Below, piece by piece: positions 44,542-52,904 of a DNA stretch of 64,000 nt. The position numbers were made by a program, and so were the translations under genes. The notes beneath the pieces were generated by a model. It saw only the letters and a program-made list of their open reading frames with translations. It had not been told where the DNA came from and made no database searches. This DNA comes from a virus, in the IMG/VR virus record IMGVR_UViG_3300025030_000041, positions 182,116-246,115 of that record. One strand, given 5' to 3'. Within the stretch, counting starts at the first letter, position 1. The number at the start of each line of letters is the position of its first letter.

Positions 44542-45147
44542 ATGGACATACAAAAATTAAAGGGTTCTATTCCTGATAGTATATTAAATGAGATACCATC
44601 TATTATGGAAAAATTTTCGATAAATACTCCATTAAGACTTGCTCATTTTTTGGGTCAAACTTCTCACGAATCTGGTAATTTCAAAGTATTTTCAGAGAAT
44701 CTAAATTATTCTGCTGAAGGACTTACTAAAGTATTTAAAAAATATTTTCCTAGTATTGATGTTGCTACTCCTTACGCAAGGAATCCTCAAAAAATAGCTA
44801 ATAAAGTATATTCTAATAGAATTGGAAACGGAGATGAAACGAGTGGTGATGGATATAATTTCAGAGGCAGAGGTAGTATACAATTAACTGGTAAATCTAA
44901 TTATATGGAATTCGATAAAATAGTTAATGAAAATATAATCGCTAATCCAGACTTAGTTGCAACTAAATATCCATTATTATCTGCGGCTTGGTTTTGGAAT
45001 AGAAACAATCTTAATACAAAAGCTGATTTAGGAGCGACTGATGATGTTGTTACGAAAGTTACTAAAGTTATTAATGGCGGAACAATTGGATTAGATGGTA
45101 GGATTGCTAAATTTAATTTATTTTACTCAAAATTAAAAACAGTTTGA
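44542..45147 (+). CDS. glycoside hydrolase family 19 lysozyme/chitinase-type endolysin
   Basis: 201 residues. H-F-L-G-Q-T-S-H-E-S-G-N-F (Glu43) and S-E-N-L-N-Y-S (Glu52) are the GH19 catalytic glutamates, followed by R-G-R-G-S-I-Q-L-T-G-K-S-N-Y and A-A-W-F-W. Phage GH19 enzymes cut peptidoglycan glycan strands. No signal peptide, so it is either released by a holin or tail-associated. No holin was recognised adjacent, though small membrane genes exist later (49396-49629). Its stop overlaps the next start by four bases. Confidence 0.85.
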   Translation: MDIQKLKGSIPDSILNEIPSIMEKFSINTPLRLAHFLGQTSHESGNFKVFSENLNYSAEGLTKVFKKYFPSIDVATPYARNPQKIANKVYSNRIGNGDETSGDGYNFRGRGSIQLTGKSNYMEFDKIVNENIIANPDLVATKYPLLSAAWFWNRNNLNTKADLGATDDVVTKVTKVINGGTIGLDGRIAKFNLFYSKLKTV

Positions 45148-45737
45148 TGAAACCAATATTAGAAAAGTATTATAAAAATAGAAATGATATAGAACCTGGC
45201 GATATTATATTAACTCAAGGTTCATCACTACTATCTAAATCTATTCAATATTTTGATAGATTATCTGGAGAAAACGAAATATATAATCATGCATTATTAG
45301 TTGGATATATGCATGGTAAATTAATAGCAATAGAAAGTGTGGCTAAAGGGGTACACCCTGAATTTTTAAGTTATAGATTAAGTAAAAATGTAAATTTTTG
45401 TGTATTAAAGTCAACTGGTTTTTCTACAGAGTTAAAAGAAAATGCTATTACTAAATTATTAACTACTGCTGAATCAACTATAAAATATGATAATCTTTTA
45501 TTACTTAGAATTGCTGCATATAGAAAATTTGGTATTGACCTAGAAAAATTAGGTTCTAATAATTTAGATGTTTGTAGTGAAACAACTGGAGTAAGATTTG
45601 CTACAAAGTTATTAGAGGCAACTTCATTTAAAGATATAATAGAGAAACAAGGATGGATAACCCCAGAAGATCATAAAAGATATTATAATGAAAATGAATT
45701 TACTTTAATTTTAGATGATTTTAAAATAAATAAATAA
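45144..45737 (+). CDS. permuted NlpC/P60 (YiiX-like) cysteine hydrolase
   Basis: 197 residues. E-P-G-D-I-I-L-T-Q-G at 17-26, N-H-A-L-L-V-G with His49, A-I-E-S near Glu64, and L-D-V-C-S-E-T-T-G with Cys144 match the order His-Glu-Cys of the permuted papain-like family. Members act on lipids or peptidoglycan amide bonds. Coupled to the GH19 gene (ATGA overlap), so both may form a lysis or host-entry pair. Substrate is not shown. Confidence 0.7.
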   Translation: MMKPILEKYYKNRNDIEPGDIILTQGSSLLSKSIQYFDRLSGENEIYNHALLVGYMHGKLIAIESVAKGVHPEFLSYRLSKNVNFCVLKSTGFSTELKENAITKLLTTAESTIKYDNLLLLRIAAYRKFGIDLEKLGSNNLDVCSETTGVRFATKLLEATSFKDIIEKQGWITPEDHKRYYNENEFTLILDDFKINK

Positions 45738-45746
45738 AAAATAAAA

Positions 45747-45998
45747 ATGAAAAACTTTATTAAGTCATTTAGTGATTTTATAATTGAAAATAAACAAAAT
45801 ATATTTTCAAATGTTAAAACTGATGTATCTAAAAAAATTAAGTATTGGGAAGAACGAATTGCAGGAAATGTCTTTGCACTTAAAGTTTTAAATAGTATTA
45901 AAAAACAAGGTAATAAAGCAACAACTAGGCAGATTAGTTATTTAGATAGAGCTGCTACAGGACAAGACAAACCTGAGTATTATCATCCTAAAAATTAA
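45747..45998 (+). CDS. small protein with capsid-targeting-like N-terminus
   Basis: 83 residues, starting M-K-N-F-I-K-S-F-S-D-F-I-I-E-N-K, which matches K-x-F-x-x-F-I-x-E with I-I-E as cleavage site. The rest is basic, with W-E-E-R-I-A-G-N-V-F-A-L-K-V near 35. Function unknown. Confidence 0.6.
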   Translation: MKNFIKSFSDFIIENKQNIFSNVKTDVSKKIKYWEERIAGNVFALKVLNSIKKQGNKATTRQISYLDRAATGQDKPEYYHPKN

Positions 45999-46025
45999 AT
46001 GAGTAAAAAATAATAATACCTATAA

Positions 46026-46403
46026 ATGGGATTACAAATAAATGAAGTATTAACTCCAACTTTTGCAACATCTGCGATTATTCCATCTGGGTCTGTTATT
46101 TCTTATTCTACAACATTTTATCCAGTTAGACTTAAAAATGAAGATGATACATATAGTCTTCAGCAACAAATCCATTATAATATGACAGTATATTATAGTA
46201 AGTCAGCCTATGAAACTGGTGAATCCTCAATTAATACAGGAGTTAAAGAATTTAAGTTAAGTTATGAAAAAAATCTTACTTTAGAGGAATATATAAGTTT
46301 ATCAGGAACAAATGCTTTTGCAATAGTTGAAGGCTGGCTAGTTTCATATTTAGAAAATATAATTGGCACAGGTAAAATTGTGCATATAGATTTTGCAATT
46401 TAA
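46026..46403 (+). CDS. small virion-type protein (paralogue of 44136-44525)
   Basis: 125 residues; same start pattern M-G-L-Q-I-N-E-V-L-T-P and C-terminal H-I-D-F-A-I. It appears to be a recent duplicate flanking the lysis-type genes. Confidence 0.65.
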   Translation: MGLQINEVLTPTFATSAIIPSGSVISYSTTFYPVRLKNEDDTYSLQQQIHYNMTVYYSKSAYETGESSINTGVKEFKLSYEKNLTLEEYISLSGTNAFAIVEGWLVSYLENIIGTGKIVHIDFAI

Positions 46404-46467
46404 TTTATTTTTTTAAAACAAATTATTATTTTTTTAATAGAATTATAAAAATAATATATTAAAAGAT

Positions 46468-46938
46468 ATGACTGAAAATTTAAAACTAAATGAAATTCTA
46501 AATGTTCGTAGAGCAGTAGATGTTTTACGTGAAGGTAAAATTAATTTACCATTTGATCTATCAGTAGAAGTTGGGCATTTCTATAAATCGACTGAAGACT
46601 TAGAAAATACTTTAAAAAGTAAAATTAAAGAATTAGAAAATAAATATAATTCTTTATTAGAAACAAAAAGAAAAGAAATAAGGTCTAATGCTAAAGATGA
46701 GGCTAATGCATTATCTGAAATTAAGCAATTTGAAATTTCTATTTCTAATGAAATGACATCTGAAATTAATATTATTTTAGAGTCAATTCATGTGGCACCT
46801 GTATTTGTTGCAGATGTTGCCCAACTTAAGCAAATGTATCAAGCATTTCCAGTTGAGTTTTTTATTAAATTGCCAGATTCTTTTATGAAAAAAGAAGAAA
46901 ACCCAGAGTCTAATCAGCATCAATTAACTGCGGTTTAA
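46468..46938 (+). CDS. helical hypothetical protein
   Basis: 156 residues, with a coiled-coil middle (about 45-100: K-I-K-E-L-E-N-K-Y-N-S-L-L-E-T-K-R-K-E) and a C-terminal V-A-P-V-F-V-A-D-V-A-Q-L-K-Q segment. It has its own AT-rich leader and a terminator. Family not recognised. Confidence 0.6.
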   Translation: MTENLKLNEILNVRRAVDVLREGKINLPFDLSVEVGHFYKSTEDLENTLKSKIKELENKYNSLLETKRKEIRSNAKDEANALSEIKQFEISISNEMTSEINIILESIHVAPVFVADVAQLKQMYQAFPVEFFIKLPDSFMKKEENPESNQHQLTAV

Positions 46939-46963
46939 TTTAAAAATTAAATAAACTTTTTCT

Positions 46964-46989
46964 AAAGGCTATCTTTTCAGATAGCCTTT
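46964..46989 (+). terminator. intrinsic terminator
   Basis: AAAGGCTATCT (46964-46974) pairs perfectly with AGATAGCCTTT (46979-46989) around a four-base loop, then five or more T. It ends the transcript of 46468-46938. Confidence 0.9.
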
Positions 46990-47035
46990 TTTATTTTTAA
47001 AAATAAATAAATAAAATAAATATATTTTATATTAA

Positions 47036-47719
47036 ATGTCATTTATACGTAATGTACAAAACGTTGGATTAGGGCGAGGAATATATAAAGCAACAATAGA
47101 CTCATTAATTGAGCTTAAAACTATTAAAGCTGGGTATGGTATAGATGTAGTTGAATATGATGCATATTTAGAGCTTAATTTAAATGGAGCAATTGGAACA
47201 TCTGGATTTAGTGGTCATTCTGGAGAAACTGGATATTCAGGTTTTAGTGGATTTAGTGGGTATAGTGGTAAGTCTGGCTATTCTGGATTTAGTGGAATAA
47301 GTGGGTATAGTGGAAAGCCTGGACCAAACGGATTACCTGGGTCGGCTGGAACTTCTGGATATTCAGGATATTCGGGGTATAGTGGACAAGCTGGTACAAG
47401 TGGATATTCAGGGTGGAGTGGAAAATCAGGATTTAGTGGAGGTAGTGGATATTCCGGATATAGTGGACCAACTGGAGCAGTTGGAGCAGTTGGATTAAGT
47501 GGATATTCTGGTTATTCTGGTTATGCAAGTGGATATATTTTTACTCAAGGTACTCCATCTGCTACTTGGTCAATTGCCCATGCTTTAGGTAAATTTCCAG
47601 GAGTATCTATGGTTAATACAATAAATGAATTAATAGAAGGAGATGTTACTTATACTGATTCTAATAATATTATAGTACAATTTTCAACTGCAATTGATGG
47701 TAAAGCCTATTTAACTTAA
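47036..47719 (+). CDS. collagen-like fibre protein
   Basis: 227 residues. Residues about 55-170 are Gly-X-Y triplets, mostly G-Y-S and G-F-S with some G-K-P, interrupted near residue 95-100 by G-P-N-G-L-P-G-S. Triplet tracts like this form a collagen triple helix and are common in tail fibres. The last 55 residues (S-I-A-H-A-L-G-K-F-P-G-V) form the same class of small C-terminal tip domain as the other fibres. Preceded by the motif AAATAAATAAATA at about 47001-47013. Confidence 0.85.
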   Translation: MSFIRNVQNVGLGRGIYKATIDSLIELKTIKAGYGIDVVEYDAYLELNLNGAIGTSGFSGHSGETGYSGFSGFSGYSGKSGYSGFSGISGYSGKPGPNGLPGSAGTSGYSGYSGYSGQAGTSGYSGWSGKSGFSGGSGYSGYSGPTGAVGAVGLSGYSGYSGYASGYIFTQGTPSATWSIAHALGKFPGVSMVNTINELIEGDVTYTDSNNIIVQFSTAIDGKAYLT

Positions 47720-47735
47720 AAATATTATTATATGA

Positions 47736-48992
47736 GTGGCTCGTAAATTTTATACATCTATAAATTTAAATAAAAATGAATTACAAAATGCTGTAATTCA
47801 CAATTTAAGTTCTGCACCACTTTCGCCTACTCCAGGTCAAATTTATTATGATACTTCTACCAATAGAGTATATATTTATGACGGCACAACATGGCTAGAT
47901 AACACTGGAGATATTAGAGATGTTATAGGGACTTCACCAATTAATGTTTCAGTAGTTAGCGGAAATGCAACAGTAAGTATACTACCTGCGTCAGGATCAA
48001 CTGCTGGTAGTATGAGTATTACTGATAAAAATAAATTAGATAATTCAACTAATTTAAATACTCCATCAACTTTAGTTATTAGAGATTCTTCTGGAAATTT
48101 TTCATCAAACATTATAACGGCAAATGATATAACAATATTAAATACTCCACTAAATTCAACTGACGCAACTAATAAAGCATATGTTGATTCTATTATACAT
48201 GGATTAGAAATTAAAGAATCAGTTAGATTAGCGACTACTCCAGTTGATGGAGATATTGATTTAATTGGAATGACATTTGGAGGAACCCTTGACGGATATA
48301 CAGTAAATGCTGGAGATAGAGTTCTTATTAAGAATCAAAGTACCTTATCTGAAAATGGTATATATGTCTATGATGGTGGAAGCCCAAATACTTTTACTAG
48401 ATCAGATGACGCAAATACATCAGATAAAGTTAAGTCTGGTATGTTTTGCTTTATTAATGAAGGAACTTTAAATATAGACACCGCATGGGTATTAACTACA
48501 GATAATCCAATTATTTTAGAAAGTACCTCTTTAACTTTTACTCAATTTACCCAATTAGGCCAAATAACAGCCGGAGCAGGATTAACTAAAACTAATGATA
48601 ATATATTAGATATTAACGCCGGAGATAATTCTATTACGGTTAATAGTGATAATATAGTAGTAAAAAGAAATTCAACTGGCGCAATAGGAATTGATTCTAA
48701 CGGTATTTTAATTAATACAGATAATACTACAATAGATATTAATAGTAATCAGTTAAGAGTTGTGCCTGGGGCATTTACTAAGAAATATACTGCAACTGGA
48801 GTATCTATTGGTACTACTCCTGGATTACAAACAATAACTCATAATTTAAACACTAGGTCTGTTGTTGTTAGTATAATTGATGAGACGACTTTCGTAGAAT
48901 ATGAGTGTGATGTAATACACGCTACACTAAATACTATAACTATACAGGCTAGTGGATCTACTAAAACTGTAACCGCAACAATAGAAGGATAG
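47736..48992 (+). CDS. tail-fibre protein, 418 residues
   Basis: Starts with GTG. N-terminus S-I-N-L-N-K-N-E-L-Q-N-A-V-I-H-N-L, then P-T-P-G-Q-I-Y-Y-D-T-S-T-N-R-V-Y-I-Y-D-G, a shaft motif that occurs widely in phage fibre proteins; near 170-240 G-L-E-I-K-E-S-V-R-L-A-T and S-E-N-G-I-Y-V-Y. The C-terminus has T-I-T-H-N-L-N-T, the tip domain shared with its neighbours. Translation begins after the collagen-like gene with no terminator between them, so they are likely co-transcribed. Confidence 0.75.
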   Translation: MARKFYTSINLNKNELQNAVIHNLSSAPLSPTPGQIYYDTSTNRVYIYDGTTWLDNTGDIRDVIGTSPINVSVVSGNATVSILPASGSTAGSMSITDKNKLDNSTNLNTPSTLVIRDSSGNFSSNIITANDITILNTPLNSTDATNKAYVDSIIHGLEIKESVRLATTPVDGDIDLIGMTFGGTLDGYTVNAGDRVLIKNQSTLSENGIYVYDGGSPNTFTRSDDANTSDKVKSGMFCFINEGTLNIDTAWVLTTDNPIILESTSLTFTQFTQLGQITAGAGLTKTNDNILDINAGDNSITVNSDNIVVKRNSTGAIGIDSNGILINTDNTTIDINSNQLRVVPGAFTKKYTATGVSIGTTPGLQTITHNLNTRSVVVSIIDETTFVEYECDVIHATLNTITIQASGSTKTVTATIEG

Positions 48993-48994
48993 TA

Positions 48995-49399
48995 TTATTT
49001 TTTTAAGAGGCTGTTATAAAATAAGCTAAACGTTAAATTCCAAAGGGTTCCGTATATTATAAGACCCATTAAATAATTAATTGCAGTAATGTTGCAGTAT
49101 TTATAAAAATGGCATTTATCAAATGTAATAATAGATAAACATATGAAAACTATCATTAGTGTTTTAAAAAAATGAAAAGCATCAGTTAGTTGAACAGGAA
49201 AATTAATTTTAGTATTAAATAATTTTCGTCTGCCCCACTTATATTCTCTATTAATATACTTATTTTTCCAAGAAATTTCCCCGTTCCACCACGTATGGTT
49301 TAGTTTACTAAAAATACTATCTGAAAAATGGTGATTTGTAATGTCCATTATAGAATTACAGATTGCTGCTAAAAATATGAAAATAAAACTTAGTATCAT
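48995..49399 (-). CDS. membrane protein
   Basis: 134 residues with an N-terminal hydrophobic helix (I-L-S-F-I-F-I-F-L-A-A-I), a polar H/W-rich segment (H-T-W-W-N-G-E-I-S-W-K-N-K-Y), and two or three further hydrophobic helices. Overlaps the next gene by four bases. It is first on the minus strand after the fibre cluster and converges on the fibre gene, with only two bases between stops. Function unknown. Confidence 0.6.
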   Translation of the reverse strand: MILSFIFIFLAAICNSIMDITNHHFSDSIFSKLNHTWWNGEISWKNKYINREYKWGRRKLFNTKINFPVQLTDAFHFFKTLMIVFICLSIITFDKCHFYKYCNITAINYLMGLIIYGTLWNLTFSLFYNSLLKK

Positions 49400-49629
49400 T
49401 TTTTCTTATTGTTTTTATGGTCTCTAATAGGGTTAATTATCCAAGCGTATATTATAGAAACTATAGTAAATACAACGGGCCATACTAAACTAATTAATAG
49501 TAGTATACTAGCCCATTCATAAAAATTAGATAAAATACTAAAAATTAAAGCTAATACTAAAGATACCACTAGCCATCCTATTTTTGTAGTAAATAACTGC
49601 AAAAACCAAAAAATTAATTTGTCTTTCAT
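49396..49629 (-). CDS. small two-helix membrane protein
   Basis: 77 residues with two hydrophobic helices and a Lys-rich C-terminal tail (H-K-N-N-K-K-K). The layout (two helices, charged C-terminus) is that of many holins, and a lysozyme is encoded 4.5 kb away, but this is only a size-and-topology argument. Translationally coupled to the downstream membrane protein. Confidence 0.5.
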   Translation of the reverse strand: MKDKLIFWFLQLFTTKIGWLVVSLVLALIFSILSNFYEWASILLLISLVWPVVFTIVSIIYAWIINPIRDHKNNKKK

Positions 49630-49660
49630 TATAAAATGATTTATTTTTATTTATCCTCTT

Positions 49661-49804
49661 TTATAGTTTGTACTCACGTTCTTCAATAAATTTATCAGAC
49701 TGTAAATCATTAATCGTAATTATAATTTCCGTCTCAAGCATTTTTTTAGCTTGGTCTTTTGTATAGCCTAATTCCAAAAGAAATAAGATTCGTTTATCTT
49801 CCAT
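49661..49804 (-). CDS. small hypothetical protein
   Basis: 47 residues, ATG at 49804: M-E-D-K-R-I-L-F-L-L-E-L-G-Y-T-K-D-Q-A-K. Resembles a helical 'E-L-G-Y-T-x-x-Q-A' fragment. Too short for firm assignment, but ATG context, frame and codon use suit a gene. Confidence 0.5.
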   Translation of the reverse strand: MEDKRILFLLELGYTKDQAKKMLETEIIITINDLQSDKFIEEREYKL

Positions 49805-49815
49805 AGTTTTAAGTA

Positions 49816-49959
49816 TTAATTAAATTTAATTGATTTATTTAACTTTTTATGTTTAGTGAAATTTTCATAAAACCAAATCATATACTCTAATTCGCGTATT
49901 GATGAATAAAAAACGCAAATTGTCTTAATTTTATCACAATTAATAGTACAAGTTTTCAT
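49816..49959 (-). CDS. small hypothetical protein
   Basis: 47 residues, ATG at 49959: M-K-T-C-T-I-N-C-D-K-I-K-T-I-C. Three Cys in the first fifteen residues. Lies between the previous gene and the nuclease in the same direction; low certainty because of its size. Confidence 0.45.
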   Translation of the reverse strand: MKTCTINCDKIKTICVFYSSIRELEYMIWFYENFTKHKKLNKSIKFN

Positions 49960-49966
49960 TGTTGTA

Positions 49967-50617
49967 TTAGTTTAATTTTAAGTCATATTTTAATTTTCTT
50001 TTAAGATCACCAATTGGAATACTTTTAATACTATTTTTCTCTTTTTCATTAGTAAATAGTAATGAATAGATGACTTCATTAGTAGACAACGATTTTACTA
50101 TTTTAAAGCAATATTTTGGTATTAGAGTTTGACTTTTTTCAATACGTGTATCATCTATGTATATACCTCCGCATATGATTAATAGACTATCTGTTTGGCT
50201 TAATTTGCAGATTTTATTTTCATATGACTTCCATATTCCTCTATTTAAATTTGGATACTGTGGCAAACAATTATAAAATTTAAAAGTTAATTCCATTTTA
50301 GAGCAGTCATACGCAAAATCTTCTGCATTAACTAAATGACCCTCATCAAACTCATTGGTTATATAGTCTTGCTTTGTAGAAAAATGTTTATCTTTTTCAT
50401 TTTTAAATGAATACTTACTTCTATTACAGTCACCGCCCCCTTTATACAATTTGTAAGTTACGTATAACGGATTTCTAACATTAAATGAATAATAGCTTGT
50501 ATAGACATTATTTTTAATAATTGTATCTGCTATTAAGTTTAATTCATTATGAGTTTGTTTTAAATTAAAAGAAGTTAAACCTAATAATACAAATACTCCT
50601 AACGCTAGTTTTTTCAT
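49967..50617 (-). CDS. secreted non-specific DNA/RNA endonuclease (NUC-like)
   Basis: 216 residues from the ATG at 50617. A longer frame reaches 50677 but the inner start creates a good signal peptide (M-K-K-L-A-L-G-V-F-V-L-L-G-L) that the longer one hides. D-E-G-H-L-V-N-A-E-D-F (His94) corresponds to the D-R-G-H motif of the NUC family, with Glu in place of Arg, and N-C-L-P-Q-Y-P-N-L-N-R-G-I-W carries the Asn and Trp of the metal site. It is expected in the periplasm or released. Could degrade host DNA or provide nucleotides. A His-metal finger with E replacing R is unusual. Confidence 0.7.
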   Translation of the reverse strand: MKKLALGVFVLLGLTSFNLKQTHNELNLIADTIIKNNVYTSYYSFNVRNPLYVTYKLYKGGGDCNRSKYSFKNEKDKHFSTKQDYITNEFDEGHLVNAEDFAYDCSKMELTFKFYNCLPQYPNLNRGIWKSYENKICKLSQTDSLLIICGGIYIDDTRIEKSQTLIPKYCFKIVKSLSTNEVIYSLLFTNEKEKNSIKSIPIGDLKRKLKYDLKLN

Positions 50618-50633
50618 TTTTATAAAGCTATTT

Positions 50634-51098
50634 TTATTTAAACCATTCTGGTATTTCTCTATTTTTCCATGATGCAAACTTACGCTTGTGTGTCATATAG
50701 TATATTCTATATGAATTAATAGTATTTCCTATTTTGCATTCATTTGGCATTGCTTTTATAAAGGGTGTCATATTTCCATTTATTTTAATATTTGGAGTAT
50801 TATTTATGCACAATTCTATAATAGACTGTGATTTATGAATTTTATTATACCTATATGTATACTCATTACAAAGTGAAATTCCTAATTCACTTAGCCATAT
50901 ATAATTCTCAAGGCACTCTCTTGCCCATACTGAACATGGATGATTTTTATGAGTTAATTTAAATGGAGTGTTAGACCCACTTATCCAATGCACTCCACAT
51001 AAAAGTTGAGCCGTTTCTAATATCATTTTAATACAATGCTTATCTGAATGATATTGAGTAGCTTTAACAGGGTCAGAATCTAATATAAAAATATTCAT
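50634..51098 (-). CDS. conserved phage protein of the M-N-I-F-x-L-D-x-D-P family (remote Pyr_excise-like)
   Basis: 154 residues. Begins M-N-I-F-I-L-D-S-D-P and contains Y-H-S-D-K-H-C-I-K-M-I-L-E-T-A-Q-L-L and H-P-C-S-V-W-A-R-E, a pattern that I recall from small proteins often labelled pyrimidine-dimer DNA glycosylase-like. D-K-H and K-M look like active-site candidates. I would not claim a repair activity from sequence alone. The 17-base gap to the nuclease suggests co-transcription. Confidence 0.55.
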   Translation of the reverse strand: MNIFILDSDPVKATQYHSDKHCIKMILETAQLLCGVHWISGSNTPFKLTHKNHPCSVWARECLENYIWLSELGISLCNEYTYRYNKIHKSQSIIELCINNTPNIKINGNMTPFIKAMPNECKIGNTINSYRIYYMTHKRKFASWKNREIPEWFK

Positions 51099-51201
51099 TT
51101 TTAAGTTATTATAAAAAATAGTTTAAATCGCCAAGTCTTTGCCATTTTGACAAGTAATAATTCTTTTTTATAAATATAGCTAAACATTTCATTAGTTATT
51201 T

Positions 51202-51360
51202 TTAATGTTGAGGATTTAAGACTATATTTCTCCTAACCTTATCTCGGTGGTATGACGATACCTTTTCAAACCACTCTACTCCATTTTTATAACCAAGTAT
51301 AATGTTAGAATTAACCGAGAGATTATGGGTTTCATTTGGCATTTTTACATGTTTAGTCAT
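51202..51360 (-). CDS. small hypothetical protein
   Basis: 52 residues from ATG at 51360: M-T-K-H-V-K-M-P-N-E-T-H-N-L-S-V-N-S-N. Starts 24 bases after the repeat copy at 51385-51497, consistent with the repeat providing its promoter. No domain recognised. Confidence 0.5.
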   Translation of the reverse strand: MTKHVKMPNETHNLSVNSNIILGYKNGVEWFEKVSSYHRDKVRRNIVLNPQH

Positions 51361-51384
51361 CTTGCCTATTATTTAACACTTATA

Positions 51385-51497
51385 CTATTTAATATAAAAA
51401 TAAGAAATAATTTTGATATATTAAAGCATTTAATACTTTATTTTTGAACTAAATATAATAAGTAAATACAATTAATTGATAGTCAATCTACTAAATT
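51385..51497 (+). repeat. palindromic repeat, copy A
   Basis: One of five ~115-bp copies. This one reads ...AATATAAAAATAAGAAATAA at the start and CTACTAAATT at the end. The conserved core is an imperfect palindrome whose arms carry CAAAAATA / TATTTTTG; here the TATAAC end is changed to TATAAT. It lies upstream of 51202-51360. Confidence 0.85.
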
Positions 51498-51505
51498 GTA
51501 ATTTT

Positions 51506-51583
51506 TTATTTAATTACATTGGGATAAATATTTATTTCATAATCATCGTGTAGTATATATAGTAATTCTTTAAGTGTTGTCAT
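51506..51583 (-). CDS. very small possible gene
   Basis: 25 residues from ATG at 51583 (M-T-T-L-K-E-L-L-Y-I-L-H-D). It lies between repeat copy A and the integrase stop. Weak, given as a possibility only. Confidence 0.25.
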   Translation of the reverse strand: MTTLKELLYILHDDYEINIYPNVIK

Positions 51584-51604
51584 AAAAAACAGTTTTTACT
51601 TACA

Positions 51605-52408
51605 CTAGATTGGTAGTTGAATTTTGTTTAATAATTGATTTGATACATGTGTATAAATTTCCGTGGTTTTTACTGAGGAGTGCCCTAAAATTCTTTGAAT
51701 AATTCGTAAATCTACTCCTGACTCTAATAATGCAGTAGCGGAAGAGTGTCTTAAGATATGGAAATGATGATTTGAATCTATGTATTTTTTAAATATTTGT
51801 TGGCATGACCTGACTGAATATAGATTAGAGAATTGGCCATTAAATAGATGTTCTTTTGGTTTATACTGTATGTAATAGTTTCTTAACAAATCAAGAACAA
51901 TTTGCGATAAGGGTACTATTCTGTCCTTTCGCCCTTTAGCATTTTTTATGTGAATTATCATTCGTTTACTATCAATGTCTTCTATTTTTAAATTCACAAC
52001 TTCAGATACCCTTAGCCCTATTGAGTACGCTAGAGTTAGTATTGTTCTGTGCTTTAGGTTCTCAATTTTTGAAAGTTGACTTAAAATAAAGTCTTTATCT
52101 ATCACTTGAGGTAATCTCTTTTCATTTTTAGCATATTCAATAAATCTAAATTTGAATTTTTGATGAATTGTTAATTTGTAGAAAAGTTTAATAGCACTAT
52201 GTTTGTGTTTTTGGCTATTTATGCAATTAGCCGAAATTAAATAATCTTTAATTCTCTCTTGTGGAATATGTGATGGCGTATTGTATTCTTTTTCAAAATA
52301 TGTCATGAATAATACTATTTGGGAATAATAGTTATTAATACTTGACTTAGAATAATTTTTAAGAATTAAGTCTTTTTTAAATTGGTTCGCATACTTTAAA
52401 ATATTCAT
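51605..52408 (-). CDS. tyrosine recombinase/integrase
   Basis: 267 residues, the size of XerC/XerD-like enzymes. Catalytic residues visible: Arg133 (G-L-R-V-S-E), Lys159 (G-R-K-D-R hairpin), His217 and Arg220 (H-I-L-R-H), His243 (L-G-H-S-S) and the nucleophile Tyr252 (I-Y-T-H). The N-terminal SAM-like core-binding domain is at 1-85. The extra helix found between the conserved patches in integron integrases of the IntI type is not seen. The gene lies at the edge of an array of small genes and palindromes, so it may recombine those sites. Whether it acts like an integron integrase, an invertase or a phage integrase cannot be decided here. Confidence 0.85.
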   Translation of the reverse strand: MNILKYANQFKKDLILKNYSKSSINNYYSQIVLFMTYFEKEYNTPSHIPQERIKDYLISANCINSQKHKHSAIKLFYKLTIHQKFKFRFIEYAKNEKRLPQVIDKDFILSQLSKIENLKHRTILTLAYSIGLRVSEVVNLKIEDIDSKRMIIHIKNAKGRKDRIVPLSQIVLDLLRNYYIQYKPKEHLFNGQFSNLYSVRSCQQIFKKYIDSNHHFHILRHSSATALLESGVDLRIIQRILGHSSVKTTEIYTHVSNQLLNKIQLPI

Positions 52409-52475
52409 GTCGTAAGTTATTAATAATTAATTAATTATAAACATGTTTTATATATACTTGTTAGCAGCAATAAGC

Positions 52476-52646
52476 CTATATCCGTTTAATAACATCACAC
52501 ATCTTTGAAAATTTATCTGCATCTATAATCACCTTCTTCTTTTTTGAGGTCGGCTTACTGCTTATAACAACATGTTTATTCAATTGCTGGCTTTCGTAGT
52601 CTGCAATTAACTTTTTCGCTTTTAAGTATTGTTTTTCGGTTATCAT
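52476..52646 (-). CDS. small basic hypothetical protein (cassette-like)
   Basis: 56 residues from ATG at 52646: M-I-T-E-K-Q-Y-L-K-A-K-K-L-I-A-D-Y-E. Lys-rich with S-K-K-K-K-V-I-I-D-A-D-K-F-S-K-M-C. Flanked by GTTAGCAG at 52460 and 52690, the edges of a possible cassette. Confidence 0.55.
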   Translation of the reverse strand: MITEKQYLKAKKLIADYESQQLNKHVVISSKPTSKKKKVIIDADKFSKMCDVIKRI

Positions 52647-52697
52647 AATTTTTCGTTTTTAAAGTCGCAACTAAATAAACCTGCAAACCGTTAGCAG

Positions 52698-52850
52698 TCA
52701 GTTTTCTTTCGGTAATTCTTTAAAACATTTATCACACTGTCTAATTCCATATATGTAATGTTTCGGCTTCTTGCATTTGCAAACCGAACTGCTAACAAAT
52801 GATAAACGCAATTTTTCTTGTTCTTTATCAAATTCTTCTAATGTTTTCAT
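52698..52850 (-). CDS. small zinc-ribbon protein (cassette-like)
   Basis: 50 residues, ATG at 52850. C-K-C-K-K-P-K-H and R-Q-C-D-K-C form a C-x-C...C-x-x-C zinc ribbon, as seen in many small phage proteins. Its 5' half overlaps the left arm of the palindrome at 52791-52904. Confidence 0.55.
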   Translation of the reverse strand: MKTLEEFDKEQEKLRLSFVSSSVCKCKKPKHYIYGIRQCDKCFKELPKEN

Positions 52851-52904
52851 GTTGTATCTTTTTATTAAGTTATCGTTAAACCACGTTTATCATCAGCCGT
52901 TATA
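52791..52904. repeat. attC-like palindrome 1
   Basis: GCTAACAAATGATAAACG (52791-52808) and CGTTTATCATCAGCCGTTAT (52884-52903) are inverted, sharing ten consecutive base pairs plus TAAC/GTTA ends with 75 bases between arms. Its right end is joined directly to repeat copy B. This type of AAC...GTT imperfect palindrome with unpaired inner bases is the form of integron attC sites. Confidence 0.6.

Noticed and set aside
49396-49629. Firm holin call for the two-helix membrane protein
   Set aside because: Topology alone is not enough and it lies far from the lysozyme on the opposite strand; kept as membrane protein only.
51605-52408. Calling the recombinase a true IntI integron integrase
   Set aside because: The additional IntI-specific helix between conserved patches was not seen; kept as a generic tyrosine recombinase.
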